A stretch of 64,000 bases of DNA from Diadema setosum (lineage: Eukaryota > Echinodermata > Echinoidea > Diadematoida > Diadematidae), in the NCBI RefSeq assembly GCF_964275005.1, contig NC_092695.1:7965832-8029831 (forward strand), written 5' to 3'. The notes under the pieces were generated by a model. The model was not told the origin of the DNA. It was given only the letters and a program-made list of their open reading frames with translations, and ran no database searches. Of this stretch, positions 36,001-48,000 are shown piece after piece. Numbering within the stretch: position 1 is the stretch's first letter; every line of letters begins with the position of its first letter. Both the position numbers and the translations under genes were made by a program.

Positions 36001-39000
36001 ATGTAAAAATGTGGACATGCATGCACACTTTGCCCTCATAAATACATCAAACATGAGCACTAGCAGAAACTTTTTTCCCCTCTTTGTTAATGGTTCTACA
36101 ATGGTTACAGTCATGAAATATGAAAATGAAAGTTAAGAAAAGTTACCCAAATACTATCCTCCCTGTGCATTTTATAGAAATTTCAATTGACGGGTAATTA
36201 TAATCTAACAAGTATACATGTATACATGTAGTGTATGATAATGCCAGGCTGACTGTAAAGAATGGGGTGTATGCTGTCATTATGATGGAACTTACATGTT
36301 GTACATATCTTGTACTTTAAAATCTGTCTTCCCAGCGTAGAACAGTGGCGGATCCAGAGGGGGGCGCAACCGGTGCATGCCCCCCCCCCCCCTTTAGTTT
36401 TCGTTTAAAACAAAAGAAATAAAAAGAAATGAATGAAATGGAACCCGGAAGTGGTGCCAGAAATATTAGTTGCGCCCCCCCCCCCCCCCTTTACAGAATT
36501 CCTGGATCCGCTCCTGTAGAAGGTGCATGCTCAAATTTTGTATATTCTTGAAAGCACATTTAAAGGACAAGTTCACCTTCATTAACATAAGGATTGAGAG
36601 AATGTAGCAATATTAGTAAAACACATCACTGAAAGTTTGAGGAAAATCGGACAATCCGTTCAAAAGTTATGTATTTTTGAAGTTTTTGTGCAGTCACTGC
36701 TGGATGAGAAGACTACTGCAGGGTATGATGTCACATGCGTATAATAATATAAGGAAAATATAAAGAGAATTTCACAAAATTTCCAGAGACTCCAACTCTC
36801 CCGTTTTCGACGGGAGATCTCCCGCCGAAAAACCATTTTTGCAAAATCTCCCGTTCTCCCGTTTGAGATTTAATTTCTCCCGCCCTGGCTCTTTGTCTCC
36901 CGTTGGAAAGGATTTTTACATATTTCTATCGTATGTTGAAAAAATAAGCCTTAGATAGCACCAGAGAGCATCTAGATCCCTGGGAATTTCGCGTTTCGCA
37001 CACATCAACTTTGAATCTCCCGTTTGCTAGGGGTTTCAGGCGGGAGAATCTCCAGATCAGAAGGTACTTTGGGTTGGAGTCTCTGAATTTCTTTTGAAAA
37101 AAGTACACATTCCCTTGACTCGTTACTGACATGTTATGGGTAATATTATTCCCATTGCCTTTAGAAAGAGGTAAGTCAAGTGCTCTGTTATTATGCGAAA
37201 AAAGTGAAAATATGTTGAATTTTCTGTACATTTTTTTTTATACTGTTGAACTCATATTACATCACGAGCCTTAGTAGTCTCCTCATCCAGCGCTTCCAAC
37301 ACAAAAATTTTAAAAATTCACAACTTTTGCATCAATTGTCCAATTTTCCTCAAACTTTCACTGATGTGTTCTACTAATATTGCTGCATTCTCTCAATCCT
37401 TATGTTTATGAAGGTGAACTTGTCCTTTAAAGACACTGTGGCGTGTAAATGAGAGCTACACCATGTATCCCTTTCTACAATACATACTAAAAAAAAACTC
37501 TACCCCTTTACCTCTGCAGGGACCAAGATTCCTGCCCATCGGATCGTCCTGGCGTCCTTCTGCCGCTATTTTTATGCCATGTTCACTGGAGAGATGAAGG
37601 AGGCCACTCTTCCCGTGGTTACCATGAAAGAGGTCAACCCAAGGGCCATGGAGCAACTCATAGACTATGCATATTCAGGTAAGATTTTCCTTTATACAGT
37701 GCACTCCCGTTATTACGGACATGGTTAAAACAAAATTCCTGTTACAATGAAGTAAAAATTCAAGTTGCAGCACCATCTGCTGTACATGTATGTATTTTTA
37801 TTGTTTATCTGTTCAGTTATAACAAAATTTTGATATAATGAAAGAAAACTGCCGCACCCGAGGACTTCGTTATAATGGGAGTCCACTGTACAAAGTAATT
37901 ATATTCAAGCCAGTATCTTGATGAAATTTGATTCTGTTGTCTCATTTTTGAAACTGTCCGTTGGCTTGGTGTGGTTTATACATTAGTTGTATTCCTTAGG
38001 TCAAGGGAGCTGAAAGTGCAAAGTATGTGTATGTCATGCTCATACTTGCAGCTCCTTTTGTTTGAAAGACAAGAGTCCTGTTGTATTCCAGACTGTTCTG
38101 CTTGTAAATTGTAAAATCAGCCATTGTCATCTACTGTTAGTTTACTTTTGTTGATAAAGTCAGTATGAACATGAATGGACATTTAACTTGAATCATAGGT
38201 GACTAAGCCGTACCCAGGGCTGCCAACTCTCACGCATTGAGCGTGAGACTCACGCATTCTGGTCCTTTCTCACTCTAAAACTTTATTTCATTTGCATGCA
38301 TTTCTATTGATCTCACTCATTTTGACTCCTAAATTATAGCATTGGCCTATGGGAGTCTCACTCTCAACTAGTTTCCAGTGTTGGCAGCCTTGCGTACCAA
38401 GATTCAGATGTACAACTAAGCAAGTACTGCTGTTGTAAAGTGGTGCCATTTGTAGGGGAATAAGGTATGCTTTAAATGCTTTACTACCAACCAGGTCAGG
38501 ACAAATGGCACATCACAATTCATCATTCAGCCCCTTTGTCTAGCATTCCTTTAAAAAAAAAAACCCAAAAACCAAAACAAAACAACAACAACAACAACAA
38601 CAACAGACAACCATACAGCATATCAATCAATAAAAGAAAAACAATACCAACTGAGAAATCAGTCTGTGGCAGTTAACTAGGCAAACAAACATACATAGCA
38701 TGTGTGCCAACAATGAATTGTCAGATGAAGTGAATGCCAACTTCATGTCACACTTGAGTGGTGATGTGATTATTGTTTGTATTGTGTGTTTTTTTGCAGG
38801 AGAACTGATGATCCACATAGACACAGTACAGGCATTACTGAACACGGCATCCATGCTGCAACTCTCAGATGTCCAGGCGTCGTGTTCGGAGTTCTTGAAG
38901 AAGCAACTCCATCCAGCAAACTGTCTAGGTACCGTATTTACACCAGCTGAGTGATTATTCTACCTGGAGTTCTAGTTCATTTTCTCTTTGAATTTCTGAT

Positions 39001-42000
39001 GTTGCTGTAATTAACCTTCAGCTGTTTGACTGAAAGACAGCATGCACCAAGGAGCTTACAAAGACCATATACAGCATGTACTGCATTGATTCTTTGTGAT
39101 ACATTTGTACAAGTTACATGGTTTTATGTTGTGCACTGTGAAATATCATGTGAGGTGGAACTGAATAGTTTAGATAAGATCATACTGGAGTGACACTTTC
39201 ATGGCTGGTAGATGAGTAGATTCAAGGGTTGATTAATTTGATTTGATATTAGCTTTTCATGAAAGAAACTGGTTGACAATCCAAGCACAATCAATTTATA
39301 TATAAAGAAGTACAAATAGTTGTGGTAATTATAGTTCTGGTGATTATAATTTGTGTGATTTCCTGAAAATGTATTATACCAAAATGTGTCTTCTTTCATT
39401 ATTCAACTATTAATGCAGCATTCATTTACAAGTACTGCCGGAATTAAATTGATGATGTTCAGACTACAAATCAGATCAGTAGTTGTGTTAAAGAAACTGG
39501 CAGATCATCATGAATATAAAGGAAACTGAAGAAATAGAGAGTGAATATCAACAATTGTTTTGTTGCACAGGTATCCGAAATTTTGCTGATGCCCACACAT
39601 GCACGGACCTGAAATTGGTGTCTGGACGGTATGCGGAGACACATTTTGATGAGGTGGCACATGAAGAAGAGTTTCTCCAGTTAACAAAGTCCCAGTTAGC
39701 AGACCTGCTGCGATGTGAGGACCTTAATGTCCAAAGTGAAGAGGAAGTCTACAATGCAATAATTAGGCAAGAGAAAATTTAGCATATTTTTTTGCACACA
39801 TAATGTCAGTTTATTTTGCCATAAATTCTTTGAGAGATTTGCAAGTTAGCTGGGGTGCATCATCACTATATTGATTTATTTCTGTCTCATTGAAACCATG
39901 AAGTCAAGTGAATTGCATATTAATAATGGTCTCTTTACCTGTATGCCTGAAGACATGATGAAACACACAATGTGTATGTACATACTAATATATAATATGC
40001 ACATTCTATTTTTTTTTTTGAGTGTTCTTGTTCATATTTTGATGTTATAATTTTGGATATAATCCTAATGATTTCATTTACACATGTGTAAAAATAGAAC
40101 AAACTGAAACTGAAACTAAAGATTTTTCATGAAAATGGACAGAAGGAAAGCATACAATTGACAGTCGCTCTGAAATATTTTTGTGTGTAATGTACTATGT
40201 TGTACAGAAAATATACACAAAGTCTCCAAAATTTACACACATATGCATCCAAGCTAACATTTATAGTGTCTGATGTATTCTATTTTAACTTCATGATGTG
40301 ATGGAAACCCCTAGATGGGTGTATCATGACAAAGCCAACCGCAGGGCAGACATCGCCGAGCTCCTGCAGGAAACGCGGATGCCGCTGCTGTCCCCCCGCT
40401 TCCTGGTGGACATCGTTGAGGCAGAGGAGCTCATCAAGCAGGACATGAAATGCCGGGACCTCCTGGATGAGGCCAAGAACTACCACATGCTCCCAGAGAG
40501 GCGGACCGGCATGAGGCCGACGCAGATCACACCGAGGAAGTCTACAGTCGGTGAGTAATAGTTGGTTGGTTTGCTTCCTTATTCAAGGAAAGAGTTTATT
40601 TCTGCACTTCTTGCATGTAATACCTGTTGCAATTGAATATTGAATCCGCCATGTTCAGCATTTCATAGTAAAAACGGCTGGCCTTATTTGATATTGACAT
40701 GCTAGAAGGCTATATGAATCATAAATGCTGCTTGAAGTTGGAATGCAAAGTCAAGTGCATATGATGCTGGTGAGTGCATGTGATGCTAGTGCATGCATGT
40801 TCCAGTGCTAGTGAGGATGCACTCGGGCATGCACAACTCATAAGAGTACTTGGTTGCGGAGATATCGGTGATTTTATTAGCGCATGTCAAGTAGTAATTG
40901 AGGAAATCAGAGTTTCGAGAAAAACGCCCTCAAAGTGTACCTTCCGACAGTCCCCGCACGACCAATCAGTAATCAGGATGCCACCCACTGACCAATAAGA
41001 TAACTCCCTCGTTGCTAGGGGCGGAGTCTAGCTGCGGCGCTAAATCCAAATCTTCGGACACGTTTCTGTTGCGTTGAAAGTCGGAAAATCATGGCCCAGA
41101 AAAATGCTGATTTCTTGCCTTTTCTTTGATCATTTAGCTTCGAAATTTCGGCAGATGATAGACAAAACATTAGACTACAAAATTATGCCAAAATCAGAAA
41201 TCCGATTGTTTTGACCAATTTTGATGGTGTGACTTCAAACTTGATTTTCTCGGCTCAGTTGTCAGCGACTTTAGGATCCTTTTGTTGTAGCGGGTCACAT
41301 ATGTCCTCATATTGTGTGAGGATTTTCTCATTAAGCCTGTGATATCTTACATCTTAGGCAGGCAATGCTACCAGGTGTAAGGACATGTTCATTTTTGTCT
41401 CAATGTTTGTTTTTGACAGGTTCCATTTACTGTGTTGGAGGGATGGACTGCACAGGCCACTCCCTTAGCCACGTGGAGAGACTCAATCTGGGCAATGGGA
41501 GGGTGACCATTGAAGCCAGCATGAACACCCCCCGCAGCGGAGTGGGAGTTGCCGCCCTGGATGGGAAACTCTATGCAATAGGTAGGAGGTAGGGGGTGAC
41601 AAGATGATAAGGCAAAGCCCCTGTGATGTCAGGTCCACTTCTATCTGAATTCGTAGATGACTATTGGTCCTACGAATGACCAGGGCTCGTACGGGTCAGG
41701 GAATTTCTGGAAAGTCAGGGAATTTAAAAATGCTTTTTCCAGAAGCAAAAAGTCAGGGAAAGTCAGGGAATCCGTCTATTTCTTCTGGAAAGTCAGGGAA
41801 AATCATTTTTCAAGATATTTGTTGAAATGGTATTTGATTTCTCCTATCAACAAAGGAAAAATAGTTTGGCAAATTTGTGGTTTCTCGTATTAAGATCGTT
41901 TTCGTTTGCGTCCTTCATGTGCATATGCACGTGTACTTGTGTGTATACAGGACTATCGACTGGCAGTGGTGTAAGGTGCCGTGGTGCCTTTGTGTACACA

Positions 42001-45000
42001 TACATGTATGTGTGACACGAGCGCTGCTGGCGATGTGATCGGCATTAATTGCGTGCATGATCGAAGCGTCAGTCATCTAATAACACGAATGTATGATTAC
42101 TTTTGGATCGAGATAGTGCTTTGATTTTGATATAAAATTTGAATTAAAGCATTTTACCACAGAATATTGACAACATAATCATTTCAATGTAAATAATTTT
42201 GCATCATATGCCACTCATGTGTTCTTCAGAACCTCTCAAAAAAATCGTGTCTGCTTAGCTTACTCGACGGACGATATCGCAACCTCGTGGTTGCTTTCTA
42301 TATTTCCAAAGGCGCAATTATCGCAAGTCCGCATTTAGCCTGCGCATATACCGCGCATGCGAGCTCTAGCTACATATGTAGCTAGCGCTACTTTGCTGCA
42401 GTGCGACCGGCCTATCTCATGGTTGTTTTCCGCAAGTCTGCCTTTTTGTAGGTACATGTACAGTCAACCTCGCGTATGATAAGTCGACATAATCGGGACT
42501 GAGCAAAATACGTCGACTTACGCGAATGTCGACTTGTAAATGAAAACTAATTTCCCCTGTACAGAGTAAGATTTGGATCACAATGCGGATCGCTACCCAA
42601 ATCTTACTCCTTTTGCCGCCAAAACATGCCAACTGACATAATGTTTTAGTTTATGCATAAATATCGCGCGGGTTAGTAACGACAACGCACATTTCCCAAT
42701 CTGTAGAGAGATTTTGAGAGAGCGGGATCGGAAACCTGAGGCCCGTTTCTAGACACTTCACGTTTTAAACTTGATTTGAAATATCAAACGCAAATTCCCC
42801 AAATTGCATTAAATTTGCGATTTAAATTCAAGTGCGTCGCTGCGAAGATATGCGTGTGATTTCGTATGATTCTGTCGAGATGATTCTGTATGATTTCGTA
42901 TGATTCTGTTCAGTGCCGACTGAGTTGAAATATGTGTGATTTTCCTTCCCTAAGTCGCCATATTTGTTTTACTTAAATTTCTATTGCCATACTCTGAAAA
43001 TGAATTGCTCTCGCGCTCCGATTTGCAACATTAATTACCGCTCTGTACGGCGCGGGCCCGTCTGAAATAAAAAGAAGAAGAAAAGTTTGTTCATCCGAAA
43101 ACGACATCTTTCGGACTACTAACCTTCGTAAAAACAAACCTCTTTCCATTGTCGGACTAATTTAACTTTGGACTGAGATTTAAACCTGCGGCATAGCGAA
43201 CTTTAACAATAATTTGTTATCATTTTTCATTGACATTTCGTGAAGCAGCATGCGTTTCGGTGGTTTGAAACGTCAGTATAAATGTTGCGATGTCTTTCCC
43301 CTGCAAGTGAAGACTAAGTTCGGTCACGGCGAAAGTTCCGTTACGAAATAAAAAATAATGCGAGTCTTTTCAACAATAACGCACTTCCGCAAATTTTTAT
43401 GCGTTTAAACGCAGTTTCTAGTTTCGGACAAAAAAACGCAAGTCTTTTCTGCAACGCTCTTGCGTTTTAAATACAGCGTTGCTTGTGATTTGATGGACTT
43501 GCCATTTGATTTTTAGAGTTGCGTTTAAACGCAATTGAGTTTAATTTCCTACAATTTTCTAGTTTCGTATGATTATCAACGCAAGCTTTTTCAGCGTTCC
43601 GTGTGATTTGAGGGACTTGCATATGATTTTCAGAGTTGCGTTTAATTCATAATTTTGCTTACGAAATAAAAAATAATGCAAGTCTTTTCAACAATAACAC
43701 ACTTCCGTATGTAAATGTTTAGAGATTCGTTTAAACGCAGTTTCTTATAGTTTCGTACAAAATCCGCAAGTCTTCTCTGCTACGTGTGATCTGATGGACT
43801 TGCATTTGATTTTTAGAGTTGCGTTTAAACGCAATTGAGTTTTTTAAAAAAGTTCCCTACAATTTTCTAGTTTCGTATGATTATCAAACGCAAGTCTTTT
43901 CAGCGTTCCGTGTGATTTGATGGACTTGCATTTGATTTTTAGGGTTGCGTTTAAACGCAATTGAGTTTAAGTTTCCTACAATTTTCTAGTTTCGTATGAT
44001 TATCGAACGCAAGTCTTTTCAGCGTTCCGTGTGATGCGATGGACTTGCATTTGGCTTTCAGAGTTGCGTTTAATTTTTTATTTTGCTTACGACATAAAAA
44101 GGTAATGCAAGTCTTTTCAACAATAACGCACTTCCGTAGATGTATAGAGATGCTTTTAAACGCAGTTTCTAGTTTCGTACGAAAACCGCAAGTCTTCTCT
44201 GCAACGCTCTTGCGTTTAAATACATCGTTGCGTGTGATTTGATGGACTTGCATTTGATTTTTAGAGTTGCGTTTAAACGCAATTGAGTTTCAGGTTCGTA
44301 CAATTTAGTTTCATATCATTATCAAACGCAAGTCTTTTCAGCAACGCACTTGCGTTTAAATGCAAAAGTTGCGTGTGATTTGATACACCTACTTTTCTTC
44401 GTTCATTTACATTTTACACAGTCATTTCACAAAATTAATGAATATTTTCATTTGTTCAGAATGGTCTCATAATGAAGATAAGCGCAGAAAGGATCCCGAA
44501 ATCGGCCCTTCCGTGAACTTTTTAAGAACGCATGCACAAAATGTGAAGAGATAATCGGGAGAAAAAAAAACACCATGAAATCATCGCAGTCCCGCTGACA
44601 TATTTGAGGTACTAGAAATCGGCCAAAAAGGATCATGAATTCGGCCACGTCGTACACCTTTCAAGAACGCATGTACGAAATGCGAAGAGATTATAGAGGA
44701 GAAAAAAAAGGACACATTTGGTGCGTTCATCACAAAAGATTACAGCCGAATAACAATTCATGAAATCAACGCAATCCCGTTGAAATTTGAGGAAACAATA
44801 GGCGCAAAAAGGATCTTGAATTCAGTTATCAAAAACGCATGCACAAATGCGACGAGATTATCGGGAGAAAAATAAATAAAGAACACATTTTTACCCTTCT
44901 GGTGCGTGCATGACAAAAGATTTCAACCGAATTGATTCATGAAATCGCCACAATCCCGCTGATATTTCAGGTAGAAATGGGCGCAAAAAAGGATCGTGAA

Positions 45001-48000
45001 TTCGGCCGTGCCGTATACCTTTTAAGAACGCATGTACGAAATGCGAAGAGATTATCGGGAGAAAAATAAAGGACACATTTTCAACCCCTTTTGGCGCTTG
45101 CATCATAAAGATTACAGCCGAATAGTAATTCATGAAATTATCGCAATCCCGCTGAAATTTGAGGAAACATATTGGGCGCAAAAAGAATCTCGAATTCGGC
45201 CCTACATGCAGTGTATAATTTTTAAAACGCGTGCACAAATGCGAAGAGATTATCGGGAGAAAAATAAAGACCGCATTTTCATCCCTTCTGGTGCGTGTAT
45301 CACAAAAGATTACAGCCGAAACAATTAATGAAATAATCGCAATCCCTTTGATATTTGATGTAGAAATAGGCGCTAAAAGGATCGTGAATTCGGCCGTGTC
45401 GTATAGGCCTGTACGAAATGCGAAGAGATTATTGGGAGAAAAATACAGGACACATTTTCAACCCCTTTTGGCGCGTGCATCATAAAGATTACAGCCGAAT
45501 AATAATTCATAAAATCATTGCAATCCCGTTGAAGATTAAGGAAACATTAGGCGCACAAGGAATTTTTTGATTTTTGGCCGTGTCGTATATCTTGTAAGAA
45601 CGCATTTACGAAATGCGAAGAGTTTATCGTGAAAAAATAAAGGACACTATTATTTTCAACCCCTTTTGGCGCTTGCATCATAAAAGATGACAGCCGAAGT
45701 AATTCATGAAATCATCGCAATCCCGCTGATATTTGAGGTAGAAATAGGCGCAAAAAGGATCGTGAATTCGGCCGTGTCGTATACTTTTTAAGAACGCATA
45801 TATACGGAATGCGAAGAGATTATCGGGAGAAAAATAAAGAACGCATTTTCAACCATTCTAGCTGGTGCGTGCATCACAAAAGATTCATCCGAAGTAATTC
45901 ATGAAATCGCCACAATCCCGCTGATATTTGAGGTAGAAATAGACGCAAAAAGTATCATGAATTCGGCCATGTCGTACATCTTTTAAGAACGCATTTACGA
46001 AATTCGAAGAGTTATCGGGAAAAATAAAGGACACATTTTCAACCCCATTTGGCGCGTGCATTATAAAAGATTACAGCCGAAGTAATTCATGAAATCGTCA
46101 CAATCCCGCTGATATTTGAGGTAGAAATAGGCGCAAAGAGGATTGCGAATTCGGCCCTGCATGCCGTGTACCTTTCAAGAACGCATGCACAAATGCGAAG
46201 GGATTATCGGGAGAAAAATAAAGAACCCCTTGTGGCGCGTGCATCAGAAAATATCACAGCTAAAATAATTCATAAAATCATCGCAATCCAACTGAGCACC
46301 AAGAGTGTGAATTACGCAGCAAGTTAAGAAACGCATACGTGCGCTGATGTTTAGAAAAAGTGACAAACGCATTTGATACGATCTGATTTTACACTATAAT
46401 TCACAAACAAACATTCATTTTTTTTTCTTATTCTTTTTCAATTTCTTGTGCAATAAACAATGCAAGTTTACAGAATACTAATCTGTAAAATGTACTTTTT
46501 TTTTGGGGGGGGGAATAATAGTAGTCCATTAAAAACAAAATAAGTTCGCAAGTCATTTAATGTTTTTTTTTGGTTGTTGTTTTTGACCAGTAAATTTTCT
46601 GCTCGGACCAGTAAAAAATTGTAAAACGGGGCATATACTGGTTCGACAGAGACAGGTTCGACCGGCAGAAAAATGGGTTAGTGTACAGCCCTGTATACAC
46701 ACTTATTTTGCTTCCTAGTATTATGATAATGTATTTTTACACACTTTAGAATAACATGTGTACATCGTGTAAAATGGTCATGGAAATTTACATTTTCTGC
46801 TCTGGAAAGTCATGGAAAGTCAGGGAATTTTGAAAATGTGAAAGTGTATGAACCCTGAATGACCCTATCTGATGCTCTTTACCCCTGTCAGGATTACACT
46901 GAACACAGCTATCAAAATGTTGAATGAGACATTTCTTTGTAGGATTGATACCAGTACCAAAAAGACTTAAATCACAAATCAGCAGAGCTAGAGCCTGTCA
47001 CTTAGAAAGGTGTTGAGAATGTGTAATGAGGCAAACTTTCCATTTGATCATTGTCATGCACAGAGTGTCTCTGAATTGTGTGTGTGAGTGGTTTGTTATC
47101 AGTTAGTTTCAACTGAATTCTGTCATATTTGAGATCAACAAAGTCATCGTGAAAGGAGCTAAGAGACTATTTACAGGCTCTGAATGTAATGTTTGATTCA
47201 CATGGTTTGATTCTCAAAGAAATGAAGACCACCAGAATGTACTATTGACATGGAAGAGTCAGAAATATTTTAAAATTGAAAATTTATGCTTGCATAATTA
47301 AGCATGTTTTCTTTGTACAGTATTTTCATCATGCCATATATTTCATTTTTACTGTGCACAAGTTTTCTTACCCACTACTCAAGAGATTTTGATGTACAGT
47401 GTATATACCTCAACCTTTTATCCAATGCATGAAAAAGACAGTGTTGATATAAGGGATTTTTGTGTGAAGTCACAGAAATTGTGAATGGCTTTGTTTAGAA
47501 TAATTTGAGGCCCATGAAGTGTGTAACTGTGCTACTTGCTCTAGCATGATTACACTTTTTGCTTTCATGTATAGTCAACAAACTGTTCACTGGTTGAATA
47601 GGAATACTTTATATTTGTTTGTGTGCGATTAGGTGGCTATGATGGCGGCAAATACCTGAGCACGGTTGAGATGTTTGACCCCTCAACCCGAATGTGGCAC
47701 AGAGTCGGCTCCATGCAGCAGGTCCGCCGTTACCACTCTGTGGCTATCCTTGATAGACAGCTGTTTGCAATCGGCGGCTATGATGGTGTATCAGTACTCG
47801 ACACAGTGGAGGCCTATGACCCCCGCACAAACCGCTGGAGTAAGTAGTCTATACATTCTCTCATTCAGCAAAAATTATTCTTCTCTGCATTTACAGAGGG
47901 ATGTACGGGAAATCATGAATCTTATTGATGAAGCGATCACTGTTAAAACACTGATGAAATGACAAGATGTATACAGCCTGACACTGTGTCATTTCCTGTT

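Larger units (their letters stand above)
33013..37519 (+). other. Kelch intron 1, 4.5 kb, mostly MITEs
   Basis: GT-AG intron. It contains three copies of one TTAA MITE (33340-33898, 35332-35896, 36564-37426), an inverted pair of 540-bp elements (33951-35071), a 174-bp element (36343-36516) and a 302-bp nested element (36784-37085). These account for about three quarters of its length. Confidence 0.85.
37679..38799 (+). other. Kelch intron 2, two small MITEs
   Basis: GT-AG intron holding a pogo/Tigger-like MITE (37698-37889) and a 178-bp CAGGG-ended element (38215-38392), plus an AAC run near 38581-38604. Confidence 0.8.
41681..46857. mobile_element. 5.2-kb non-coding insertion with tandem arrays, 6-bp duplication
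   Basis: Ends CAGGGCTCGTAC and GTATGAACCCTG are complements in 10 of 12 positions. AATGAC lies outside both ends (41675-41680, 46858-46863). Both ends also carry GGAAAGTCAGGGAATTT in direct orientation. Inside are a pogo-like left end at about 42466 (TA then CAGTCAACCTCGCG), a GTTTAAAC-rich repeat region (43240-44370) and a 193-bp satellite array (44460-46300). Near the right end a fragment ends in GTTAGTGTACAGCCCTG, like the MITE at 21316. No open frame is credible as a transposase, so it is composite and non-autonomous. Confidence 0.75.
41582..47632 (+). other. Kelch intron 6, 6.05 kb
   Basis: GT-AG intron, 5.2 kb of which is one insertion (41681-46857). Remaining intron sequence at 41582-41680 and 46858-47632 shows nothing notable. 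Confidence 0.85.

Noticed and set aside
40955..41060. Two CCAAT words and a GGGGCGGAG box considered as an internal promoter
   Set aside because: They sit in an intron inside probable repeat DNA, and no transcript start or downstream alternative exon is evident.
44891..45485. Overlapping open frames across the satellite
   Set aside because: They repeat the same residues with the satellite period on both strands; chance frames in repeat DNA.
44460..46300. Regular direct repeats that could suggest a CRISPR array
   Set aside because: The whole 193-bp unit is repeated, not a short repeat with unique spacers, and the context is an animal intron.
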